This document shows positions 23,124-33,200 of a stretch of DNA of 64,000 bases, piece by piece. The DNA lies in assembly GCA_035771165.1 (NCBI GenBank), contig JAWNZC010000472.1, positions 184,001 through 248,000 on the forward strand. Direction: 5' to 3'. The stretch's first letter is position 1; each line of letters begins with the position of its first letter. The position numbers and the translations under genes were made by a program. The notes under the pieces are model-generated. The model saw only the letters and a list, made by a program, of their open reading frames with translations. It did no database searches and had not been told where the DNA came from. This DNA is from Paragorgia papillata (lineage: Eukaryota; Cnidaria; Anthozoa; Scleralcyonacea; Coralliidae).

Positions 23124-26100
23124 CAAGCAACAATGACAACAGTGTCATCAGCAACAACATAATTAAGATGATAAGGTACCCAGAATAATTATAATGAGGC
23201 TAAATGAGCTAATCGAGTTGGGCACCTATTAATTCTTCAGTCATACACATTGATGCCAACTAAAACCTTTGAAAGAAATTTGCTCCATCATGTTCAGCCT
23301 ACTTTTGTCCAATGTTAACTAAACTGTTATAATTGTTACTTACATGTTAGTTGGTTGGAACTTAAAGATGCTATTTTGGGTTTATTGATTCACTCTCATC
23401 TAAAAAGTCAAAGACAGAAAGAACACACTAAGGTACTACATTTTTTTTTGTTCCACAACTCTTCAGTATACCAGGAGATATAGCATTTTCACTTTGAGAT
23501 TTAAGATTTCTGAATTTTCCCACCATTTTTAGAGCGATGGTGTCTCACAGCCTGATTTGACAGAATACAGAGATCTTCTAGCAGCTATTTTGTCATTGTA
23601 TATTGATGTTTTGATTATGGCTGATAATGGGTAAGGCAAGCGGCATTTACAGGCTCAGAACAATTCATCAGAATGTCGTGCTTCATTCTAATGTTCACAT
23701 CATTGGGATTTTCTAGGGGTGAATCTGGTTTAGATCATCTTTCTAATGTCGTTTACCTTTTGCTTGGTGAGTAGTTATATGATCATGGATTGTGAAAATT
23801 GTATTATGAGTGCACTTAACATTTTTTGAGTGGAAATTTAGGAGAGTGAAAACATCGATGATCATGAGCTCAAGGCTCATCAATGAGTTACGTGGTGTGG
23901 AGTGGAGTGGAGATGAGTTGATTGAGTTGTGTTCAGTACTTCAGTTGCGGTGCGTTGAGTGCTACGTTGCGTTGCGTGCTACGTTGCGTTGCGTGCTACG
24001 TTGCGTTGCGTGCTACGTTGCGTTGCGTGCTACGTTGCGTTGCGTTGAGTGCTACGTTGCGTTGCGTGCTACGTTGTGTGCTACGTTGCGTTGAGTGCTA
24101 CGTTGCGTTGAGTGCTACGTTGCGTTGAGAGTTACGTTGCGTTGAGTGCTACGTTACGTTGAGTGTTACGTTGAGTTGCGTTGCGTGTTACATTGAGTTA
24201 CGTTGAGTGTTACGCTAAATTGCGTTGCGTGTTACGTTGAGTTGCGTGTTACATTGACATTACGTTGAGTAGTATGTTAAGTTGCGTTGTGTTAAGTTAC
24301 CTTGAGTTGCGTTGAATGAAACTGAGTTGAGCATAGACTCTTTTATATAATAACTAACTTTAATCTTACTGTATGATTCCAGGGGTTTTTTATTTGCCTT
24401 TTCCGTAAGCTTAACACCTCTGTCTATTCAATAAGGTGATTCACCAAGCCATATATTGGACACAGTCAACCAAGTTTCCACACTGGATAGAACTTCAGTT
24501 CAGATATTGTTACCTTTTCTTAGGTATAGTACAACAAAATGACAATTCACTAATCTGAATGAAAATCCACTAATAAATTTATCTTTACAATATATTTATG
24601 TTTGGTATTGTCTTTTGTCAGGAAAGTACTATGCTCAACAAGAACATGCTGTACAGGATTTATAAATTATATCAAGTTAGTAAAATTCCTAATCAGTCAT
24701 GGAAATTTAGGCTGTCAGTGTGTCTGCACGACACCGGTCAGTTGTTACTGCCGGTATGTGTTTTTTGTTTTTTTTGTAAGGCGCATTATAATTTTTTTTT
24801 AAATTTAGATATTTAAGTACAGCGTGTAAAGTTCTAAAATGGGTTGAAAATCAGAAGAATGATATTCTAGCTATTAAAAAGGTATTTCGGCAACGTAATT
24901 ATACTCCAAAGGAAAAACAGGATAGACCATTGAATATCGATATATAAATGAACGTATAGCTAAAGATATAACTTTAAAAAATGAATGTCTTGCAAGATCT
25001 TTCTTTTATCTATTCTTAGTGAGAACTGACTTGATAATATAAATATGGTGTTGATTTGTGGCTCCTTTCATGTACTTTAGGTTGTTAATACCGTTGTATC
25101 ACCTGATGGTCTTGTGTCGTGGTTATCAGACAAAGATGACGGGTACAGCATGATATGAAAAGTTTTTCTGAGTTTTAATATTTTAATATTTTTTCTGAAT
25201 TTCATATTTCTGTCCATTGATTCTGAACTTAAACGCATTATCAGTGTCATCACTGATTGAAAAAGAATAACTAATCCCTTTTCAAAACGGTCACGGTGCA
25301 TTACTTAATGTATATCTTTATTTCCAGCTTGGTTGAAGATTTAGGTTTATCTGGTTTAAATGGAAAGAGAATTACTGAACATCTATTAAAAAGCAACTCT
25401 GATGATAACATGGAGAAACTTCTTGATGTAAGTTTCCTGGAGAGCATCTTTTACATTTCATGATTTATTCTCTTCCCCCCCCTTCCCTTCCCCCCTTCCC
25501 TCCCCCCCCTTCCCTTCCCCAACCCTTCCCTTCCCCAACCCTTCCCTTCCCCAACCCTTCCCTTCCCCAACCCTTCCCTTCCCCAACCCTTCCCTTCCCC
25601 AACACGTGGCTTCAACGCGTGACTAATGTGTCATAAACATTTTTTATATATTTCTAGTTGGCATCAAATATGGCGCTAAGTGACTGTGTAGTGGCAGGCA
25701 TGACTGACGAAACAAAAGGTTCCAAGGGGGTAGTGGAAATTAATGAAGAAGATGAATCTGACAATGAATCTGACGACGGCGAATCGGATATAAACCCAAT
25801 CTTTTTTGTTGATTCTAAAGGAAGCTCAGAGCTTGTGGAACAGTGCAAAGTAAGTTTTGATTAAAAAAAAAGGTCACAATGTCGTTTTCACTTCAACGTT
25901 TTCAGTAATTCAGTACATTTTTGGATCGAAAAATTGGAGCAAACTGTTTGGAAGAGCAAATTTTTTAAGAGAATTAAAGTCTTTGTTCTTACATGCATGT
26001 TTAAGCCTGCACTAAACGTCGCACAATAGACGAATTTAATTCAGACGAATTCAATTCGAATTGAATTTAATTCAATTCAGACGAATTTAATTCGAATTAA

Positions 26101-28393
26101 CTTCGTCGGTAATGCGTCACGTAAATGCGACGTCGAGTTAAACCACAGGGAGCCCATCTTGGCAGCGCGTGGGCACCTGTGGCGGACTCGAAAGACGCGC
26201 GGGGGACTGTGGCACACTCGGTCGTGGTGTGTTTCCTCTCCCTCCCCCCCCGTATTTTCCTTTTTTCCGCCTTTTTTCCCGCTTCCGGTAACCGTTTTTC
26301 GTTTTTTAAAATCACGAAAAACGGTTACCGGAAGCGGGAAAAAAGGCGGAAAAAAGGAAAATACGGGGGGGAGGGAGAGGAAACACACCACGACCGAGTG
26401 TGCCACAGTCCCCCGCGCGTCTTTCGAGTCCGCCACAGGGTGCCCACGCGCTGCCAAGATGGGCTCCCTGTGGTTAAACGTCGAATTTAATTGTTTTTAC
26501 TCCAAACTCGGGGAGCATTGCTGAGACGAATTTAATTCGTGTGTCGAATTTAATTGAGTTATACGTCGCAGTTTCGTCGAATAAAATTCAAACAATTAAA
26601 TTCGTCTATTGTGCCACGTTTAGCGCAGGCCTAACACTTGATTTGACCCTTTAGGGCCAATTCAAATGTTCAAATCGATCTAAAATTACAAATGAAAAAG
26701 TTAGTGGGGATTGTTATTAAGTAGTTAATCACTCCAAACAATCCCGTTTTTGTTTTCAAACAAAAAAAAATTATTTTTTCTTGGGAGGGGGCAGTGACAC
26801 ACCGCTCCGAAGTTGTTCTTCAATTAACGTTGTTTTAATTTCTGTACAAAGGAAGAAGAATTCAAGAATACCAAAAGTGATAAGATGTTACAAAAACAAA
26901 TTGATGCCATGCTTGAAAGACTTGAAGCCACTTCTGAAAACGAGGTAATTAGCTAGAGAGTGTTGTATTGATATTTTTTCTTATATTTTTCATAACCTTT
27001 TTCAGGAGCAAACTTTCCCCTTCCTAGTTAGATCATGAATTCCCTTGCATTTGCCTGTACAAATATGCTGTATATTGAATATCAATATAGCTGACATGCA
27101 TAAACTAAGAGCAAAGTAAAAAGGTGGCAAAGTAAAAAGGTGGCAAACTGCCGAGAATAGTTTTATAACAAAATACTGATGAAGGGCTTGTCTCGAAAGT
27201 TGGAACATCAGTATTTCGTTATGAAAACTATATTCTCGTCCACCTTTTCACTTTTTTACCTTTCTTTCACTTTTTTTCACCTTTTCTATCTAAAACACTT
27301 CCTATGCAGCACTCTGCTTTTTAGTATAAACTAACTTATTTTCCTCCATTATTGGCAGGAAGAAGAATTTGATGTAAGTCTTGATAGCGATGAAGAGAAA
27401 GAAGTTCATGTTCCCTCCAACATTGACCCAAACCAAGACCTGGCATTTTTACCTCTTAACACAAACAAGGAGCCTGAGGGAATCGACAACGTTGAATATA
27501 AATCCGATATTTCAGTTATACTTGAAGATATTAACAGTCCTAGCAAAAGTAACCAGGAAAACGTAAAAAGGAAGCGGGTATCTCAAATGTGAGTAATAGA
27601 AAAGCTCTTACTTTTGCCTGCGATTGGAATTGAGAGTATGCAAAAATTGCCAAAGGCAAAGCAATGTTTGGTTATGGGAACAAAAGCTGGATACATCTTT
27701 AGTTTCTTTATGCTAGTTGGAACCTGGCTTTAGATTGGAAGCTCTCTTTTCACCACCCTTTCCTTCATCTCCTCCCTTTCTTTCATCTCCTCCCCTTCAC
27801 CTCCTCTTCCCTTTGCCTTCTCCATTCCCTTTCCCTCTTCCATTTCCCTCTTCTCCTTCCTTTTCCTCCTCCCTTCTCTTTACTCTCCTCCCTTGCCTTT
27901 ACTCTCCTCCCTTGCCTTTTCTCTCCTCCCCTTCCATTTCCCTCCACCCCTTCCATTTCCCTCTGCCTCTCCCATTTCCCACCCCCCTCCTATTTCCCAC
28001 CCCCTCCCATTCCCCACCCCCTCCCATTCCCCCCCTCCCATTTCCCACCCCATGCAAGCGGCGGAGAGGTTTATACCATACTTGTTGTTTTGAGTTTCTT
28101 CTGCCACTGGTCCTTGCATTTTCATTTCGGTATTTATCCTACATTTTCCTTTAACGTGAGACTGAGATTCTGTTCTTTTTATCTTCTTTTAAACAACAAT
28201 TTAACCGGTGCTCACCGTGTTGTTGTCTGTGTACAAACGCGAAGTGAAGCACAGTGTAATACAACATTAACAACAGACATTTTTATGTTAAATTTTCCAT
28301 TTTGCTTGCAGCAAAACCACGGACTCCGTCGAGGAAACAGCAAGAAAAATTGTCAAAAAGAAAACTCCAAAGAAAGCCAAAAACGGGAAATAA
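20207..28393 (+). CDS. Unrecognised protein, 19 exons, 569 residues
   Basis: Exons: 20207-20276, 21057-21183, 21306-21336, 21860-21950, 22098-22159, 22256-22348, 22470-22501, 22801-22854, 23351-23432, 23533-23630, 23717-23766, 24436-24523, 24809-24881, 25081-25142, 25328-25427, 25658-25849, 26852-26944, 27359-27588 and 28312-28393. All joins keep frame (1710 nt). The 31-nt microexon at 21306 is needed; skipping it brings an immediate stop. Residues 1 to about 380 look mainly alpha-helical and Leu-rich, without a motif I can name. Residues about 380-540 are acidic (EDESDNESDDGESD, then EEEEFDVSLDSDEEKE). The end is basic (KRKR and KKKTPKKAKNGK), suggesting a nuclear protein. I do not assign a function. 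It is head to head with the CUT factor. Introns carry a 626-bp fold-back, a CAG/CAA array and several minisatellites. Confidence 0.8.
21355..21525. mobile_element. Palindromic MITE, family D intact copy
   Basis: CACTGTAATAGATCATAGAT and CACAGTGTGTAAAGAACAA on the left are mirrored by TTGTTCTTTACACGCTGTGA and GTGATCTATTACAGTACAC on the right. The same family at 54946-55251 is split by a nested insertion. It lies in intron 3 of the unknown gene. Confidence 0.75.
22908..23155. repeat. (CAG)n/(CAA)n trinucleotide array, intronic
   Basis: Mixed CAG and CAA runs, with an internal duplication around GCAACAGCACTGAACAACAA, fill the middle of intron 8 of the unknown gene. The read-through would be polyglutamine on the plus strand, but flanking splice sites place it in an intron. 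Confidence 0.9.
23940..24330. repeat. About 16-bp minisatellite (GTTGCGTTGCGTGCTAC)n
   Basis: Units alternating GCGTTGCGTGCTACGTT and GCGTTGAGTGCTACGTT decay toward the right in intron 11 of the unknown gene. Confidence 0.9.
25465..25605. repeat. C-rich minisatellite (CCCTTCCCTTCCCCAA)n
   Basis: About seven units of CCCTTCCCTTCCCCAA in the 230-bp intron 15. The minus strand has regularly spaced G3-G4 runs that could form G-quadruplexes. Confidence 0.85.
26008..26634. mobile_element. Fold-back element with GC-rich 174-bp arms
   Basis: Outer ends GCCTGCACTAAACGTCGCAC and, inverted, GTGCCACGTTTAGCGCAGGC bracket GAATTTAATT-rich shoulders. The core consists of two almost identical inverted arms, 26128-26302 and 26314-26487, with an 11-bp spacer. 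I could see one indel (ACCTGTGG against ACCCTGTGG). The core is much more GC-rich than its host intron 16. It has no coding capacity; open frames on both strands mirror each other. Confidence 0.9.
27740..28055. repeat. Polypyrimidine tract, CCTCCCATTTCCC-like units
   Basis: A 300-bp C/T-only-like stretch with loosely repeated CCATTTCCCACCCCCTCC units in intron 18 of the unknown gene. The long open frames here are artefacts of composition. Confidence 0.85.
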
Positions 28394-30220
28394 ACTGCTA
28401 TGGTGAGGAAACTTTAAACTCGAAACCTTTGCACTGAATTACACTTGTAATATAGAAAGACCGAGTTTATAAATTCTGACAATATATGTTTTTCAAAAAG
28501 CGTCTGAATTACCTTTTAGAGTAAAAAAGATACCAAAATTATTTAAACTTATTCTATTTTCTAAGTCCGTAGGACTATTAACTATATCCCAAGGCCGCTT
28601 TTAACCTTTATTTACCTTGTTATTTTGCTTGAAACTCTTCGTCTTCAATATCGTCTTGAAAGAACAACAAATCTAAACATGGCGTCTCTTGATTTTCCCG
28701 CTGAAAACCGAGTCCCTACTCCCGGTGCATCGTGGGGCTGGTACACGCGGGCAGCTTGCGGGTTGTTTTAACCTGCAATTCAGGCCATATACGTGTGAAA
28801 TTATGCTACTTCTGACGTCACAAATTCAAGATTTTACGATTCAGATACCCACGACAAAAATATATTGATATTTAAAGCTTCGCCAAATGCTAATTTAATG
28901 TATCCTTCTAGCCAAAATTCAGAGTACAGTTCATTAAAACCCGTTGTATTTCAATCACTTTTAAAATAAATTGTTTCAACAAAAAGGAGACACTGCGCGA
29001 AGATTTTCATGATTTATTCTAATTCTACAAAAACTAATGTACTTTTCGTTCATCGCCAAACGCTTGCAAATCATGTACAATTAATATCCTGCAATAAATA
29101 ACTTCTAAAAGCAACACATTTTTATAAAAGTTCTCGATTACATAACATCTAATATTAAACAGAAAAATGAAGTATTATAAATACTCTTTGATTACCAGAT
29201 AACTTAATAAAACCTCAGTTAAAAAATCTACTCCGTTATTTTAGAGGTTGTTTTTTAGAAACAAAAAAAACCTACAAAACTGTTTCTAAGGTGTTTTGCA
29301 CAATGTAAATTGAAGCCCCGTATAGTTCATTAAATTGTTAAATATGTTTTTCACGACATTTATATTATATTTCTACGTTCTAAAACTGGTCTGCATGGCG
29401 CATGCGTGTCTTGCCAATGACTGTGGGCTCAACAAAAAGGTCAGCGGCTACTATAGGACAAAACTCTCTATATAACTGGAGTGATATCTGCTGGTCATTG
29501 ACCGCGCAAAGATTGAAGCCAAATATGGCGGACATGTAGGCCTGAAGTACGTATAGTTCCAGTCACCTACGCGGTCTTTTGACCAGATCAGACTTAACCA
29601 GACCGCGTAGAAGACTGGAACTATACGTACTTCAAGCCTACATGCCCGCACATTGACCACCACAAAGATATCACTCCAGTTATATATAGAGCTTACTGGA
29701 AATGACGCACAAACCGCCATCTTGAATCATTAGTAAAAGCGCTTGCGAGATGCGCAGTAGACACAAAAACTGCGCAATTTCGTTGATTTTCAATAAATCT
29801 TGACTTTATACATTTTTACGCGTACGTGTCACTCAATGTGGACTGGTCTACCTTGAGTACTTTCCTAGCTACGAGACTAGATTAGCGTGAGATTTTCTGG
29901 TGTAGCGTTATGTCGCGTGCGGGACTACGAATGTGATTTTTAACAAAGGGTCTTTATAGCTGAGTTCGAGGTAAATTCTGGAACGTTATATTGGGAAGTT
30001 TAGCAATGTGCAAAATCTTCCTCTGGCTAAATATTTAGTTGGTTGTAACTCTGACATCGAGAGCGAGCTGGCGAATTATAACGTCCGTAACTTTCAACAT
30101 TTTAGTTTTCATCTAACACAACAGTTTGTAAAACCATCCAGGCCACGAACTCTATACAAAATGGCTCTTCCGACACTTTACTGTCGTTGTGAATGTAGTC
30201 TTACTCATTCAGGGTTTTCT
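28394..30220. other. Intergenic region, convergent 3' ends
   Basis: Between the unknown gene and the SWAP70-like gene. It contains the 227-bp fold-back at 29466-29692 and AT-rich sequence with AATAAA at 29093. No convincing coding exon was found. Confidence 0.6.
29466..29692. mobile_element. 227-bp fold-back element
   Basis: TATATAACTGGAGTGATATC and GTACGTATAGTTCCAGTC on the left are mirrored by GACTGGAACTATACGTACTT and GATATCACTCCAGTTATATA on the right. The centre pairs ACGCGGTC with GACCGCGT. The middle of the arms (about 29496-29535) is less well paired. Confidence 0.8.
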
Positions 30221-33200
30221 TCAGTTAGTACCCTCCTCTACTTGGTCTTCTGTCTGGGGTTCAGTCTTTTCGCTGCCATTGTCTTCCGCTGGGGATTCCC
30301 CACTCGCTTCTTCACTTGGCTTTGCTTCATTTTCCGATACTGCTTCGGTATGTTCCGACACTGCTTCGGTATTCTCCGATACTGCTTCGCTAGTTTTAGG
30401 CACTGCTTCGGTATTATCCGACACTGTCTCGGTATGTTCCGATACTGCTTCGGTATTCTCCGAAACTGCTTCGGTATTTTCTTCACTACTTGTGGTGGTC
30501 TTACTTTCAGAAGGCTGTGTTTCATTGCTTGGACTTGACAATTCATTTTCAGCTTTGCTTTCGCTATCCTCGCATACTTCAGGACACGTGTTTTCAACCT
30601 TGGGCACCGCAGGCTCCTCGCTTTCCCCATCTGCAGCATTAGACTCCAAATCCTTTTCGTCCTCTCTTGTTTCCGCCGGACCATCCACCTGAGATCCCTC
30701 ATCTTTCCCTTCAACAACGTCAGGTTGAACATCCTCCACCTCCTTGTTGGCTTCTACCACTTCTGATCCCTCACTTTTCACTTCTACCACCTCTGATCCC
30801 TCACCTTTCGTTTCTACCACCTCTGATCCCTCACCTTTCTCTTCTACCACCTCTGATCCCTCACTTTTCTCTTCTACCACCTCTGATCCCTCACTTTTAT
30901 CTTCCACCACCTCTGATCCCTCACGTTTCTCTTCTACCACCTCTGATCCCTCACTCTTCTCTTCTACCACCTCTGATCCCTCACCTTTCTCTTCTACCAC
31001 CTCTGATCCCTCACTTTTATCTTCCACCACCTCTGATCCCTCACGTTTATCTTCTACCACCTCTGATCCCTCACTCTTCTCTTCTACCACCTCTGATCCC
31101 TCACCTTTCTCTTCCACCACTTCTGATCCCTCACTTTTCACTTCTACCACCTCTGATCCCTCACCTTTCGTTTCTACCACCTCTGATCCCTCACCTTTCT
31201 CTTCTACCACTTGTGATCCCTCACTTTTCACTTCTACCATTTCTGATCCCTCGCCGTTCTCTTCTACCACCTCTGGTCCCTCACTCTTCCCGTCCACTAC
31301 TTCTGACTCGACTTTCGCATCATTTTCTGTGGATCCACCGTCTATAGCTACCTCAACTTCAGATCCTTCATCTCCCCCTGCTTCAACCGCTTCCTCCTTA
31401 GATCCCTCATCAGCCACCACTTCTTCCTGTGGTCCCATGTCTTCCCCTTCTTTCCCCTGCGATTCCTCCTTCTTTCCTTCCTCGACTGGAGATCCCTCAT
31501 CGTTCGTCACCTCAACGCCCTTGGCCTCCTCAGTTTTAGATCCTTCTTCCCCTTCTTCCACCTGCGGTCCTTCACTATCCTCACAAGCTCCATTCACCAT
31601 CTTCACGTTTTCATCAGCCACCTCAGTTTTAACAGGCTTCGCAGGTTTCGCGGCAACTTTCGGAGGTGATCCTGGTTTTGTTCTTTCAGACGTTTCAAGA
31701 TAAGTTTCGGGATTGAGGCCACTCCATGCGGCCGCCTTTTTCAAGAATTCTGGTATGTTTTGATTTGATGCCGGTGTAGCATTCGCTTTCACAAGTTCGT
31801 CCTCGGTCAAAACTTTTCGTTGATGTACACCAGCCTTATGTTTGTCCTCGTCCTCTAGCGACAACCCACTCCAGTCGGTTGCACGGTTGAGAAACTCTTC
31901 CAACGTAAAAGCACCTTTGCCTCGGTGGGTTACAAGTGGGTCTACTTTCGGTCCAACAGTTCCTTTCAGACCAATCGAAGTCTTGAGTTGTCTTACTCGG
32001 TCTTTTGCTGCCTCCGCAGCGTTTTTTGCCGCTGATTCAGCCGCACTTAGTTTATCGCGAGCGGCCTTGGCAGCTTCCTCTGCTTTCATCCGCTCTTCTT
32101 CCAAATGTCGGAGTCGCTTTCGTTCCTGCAGAATAATGTTATTTAGTATCTAAGCAACAAAACGCACCCAGTGTAATGTAATGTAATGTAATATGTAATG
32201 TAATATGTAATGTAATGTAATATATAATGTAATATGTAATGTAATATGTAATGTAATATGTAATGTAATATGTAATGTAATATGTAATGTAATGTAATAT
32301 GTAATGTAATATGTAATGTAATATGTAATGTAATATGTAATGTAATGTAATACGTAATGTAATATGTAATGTAATATGTAATGTAATGTAATATGTAATG
32401 TAATATGTAATGTAATATGTAATGTAATATGTAATGTAATATGTAATGTAATGTAAGTAATAGATACAATATGAGCAGCCGAACTGTATGGGATTTACAA
32501 TGGCTCATTGTAAATCCCATACAGTTCGGACGCGAATATTGTATCTTACTTAAACTACGATGAGTTTATATCATGAATACTTTGTTTAGCAGTCATAGAA
32601 AAGGCAAAAACAAATTATTTAAACAAGGAAAAAGCTTTGAGCCAATGGTTCCTAATTAATATGCTGTAAATCTGATACAGCATTGATGTTTTATTAATCA
32701 ATGCTGTATCCGATTTACAACACATGTTTAAACATTCATTTCTTTTGAATTTTCTTCATGAATTATTAATGAGTATTTTAATGTAATGTAATGTAATATG
32801 TAATGTAATGTGTAATGTAGCAATGTAATGTAATGTAGCAATGTAACGTAATGTAGCAATATAACGGAACGTAATGTAATGTAACGCGTAATGTAACGTA
32901 TCAATGTAATGTAACGTAACAGAGTAATGTAATGTACTATGTAATGTACTATGTAATGTAATGTAATGTAATGTAATGTAGCAATGTAATGTAATGTAAC
33001 GTAACGCAATGTAGCAATTACCTCTTCTAAAATACGTCCTTGTTCTTTCTGTCTTTCTATCAATTCTTCCTTTTGCATTTTTTCCTCTTGTAATTCTTGT
33101 TGCTGTAACAGTCGTAACGCCTCAAGCTCTTCCCTTTTCTTTCGTTCTTCCTCCAACAATCGTTCCTTCGCAGCACGAACTTTCTCTTCCTCTTCTCTTG

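Noticed and set aside
22868..23160. Poly-Leu, poly-Cys and poly-Gln frames over CAG/CAA repeats
   Set aside because: Lies within an intron bounded by in-phase exons of the unknown gene; not in any spliced frame.
26077..26524. Four open frames of 72-126 codons with mirrored sequence
   Set aside because: They are the two arms of one inverted repeat read on both strands.
30667..31703. Antisense frames of 226-319 codons (SSTTSDPSPF repeats)
   Set aside because: Mirror of the 30-bp coding minisatellite of the SWAP70-like gene; the sense frame continues into recognisable domains and the antisense does not.
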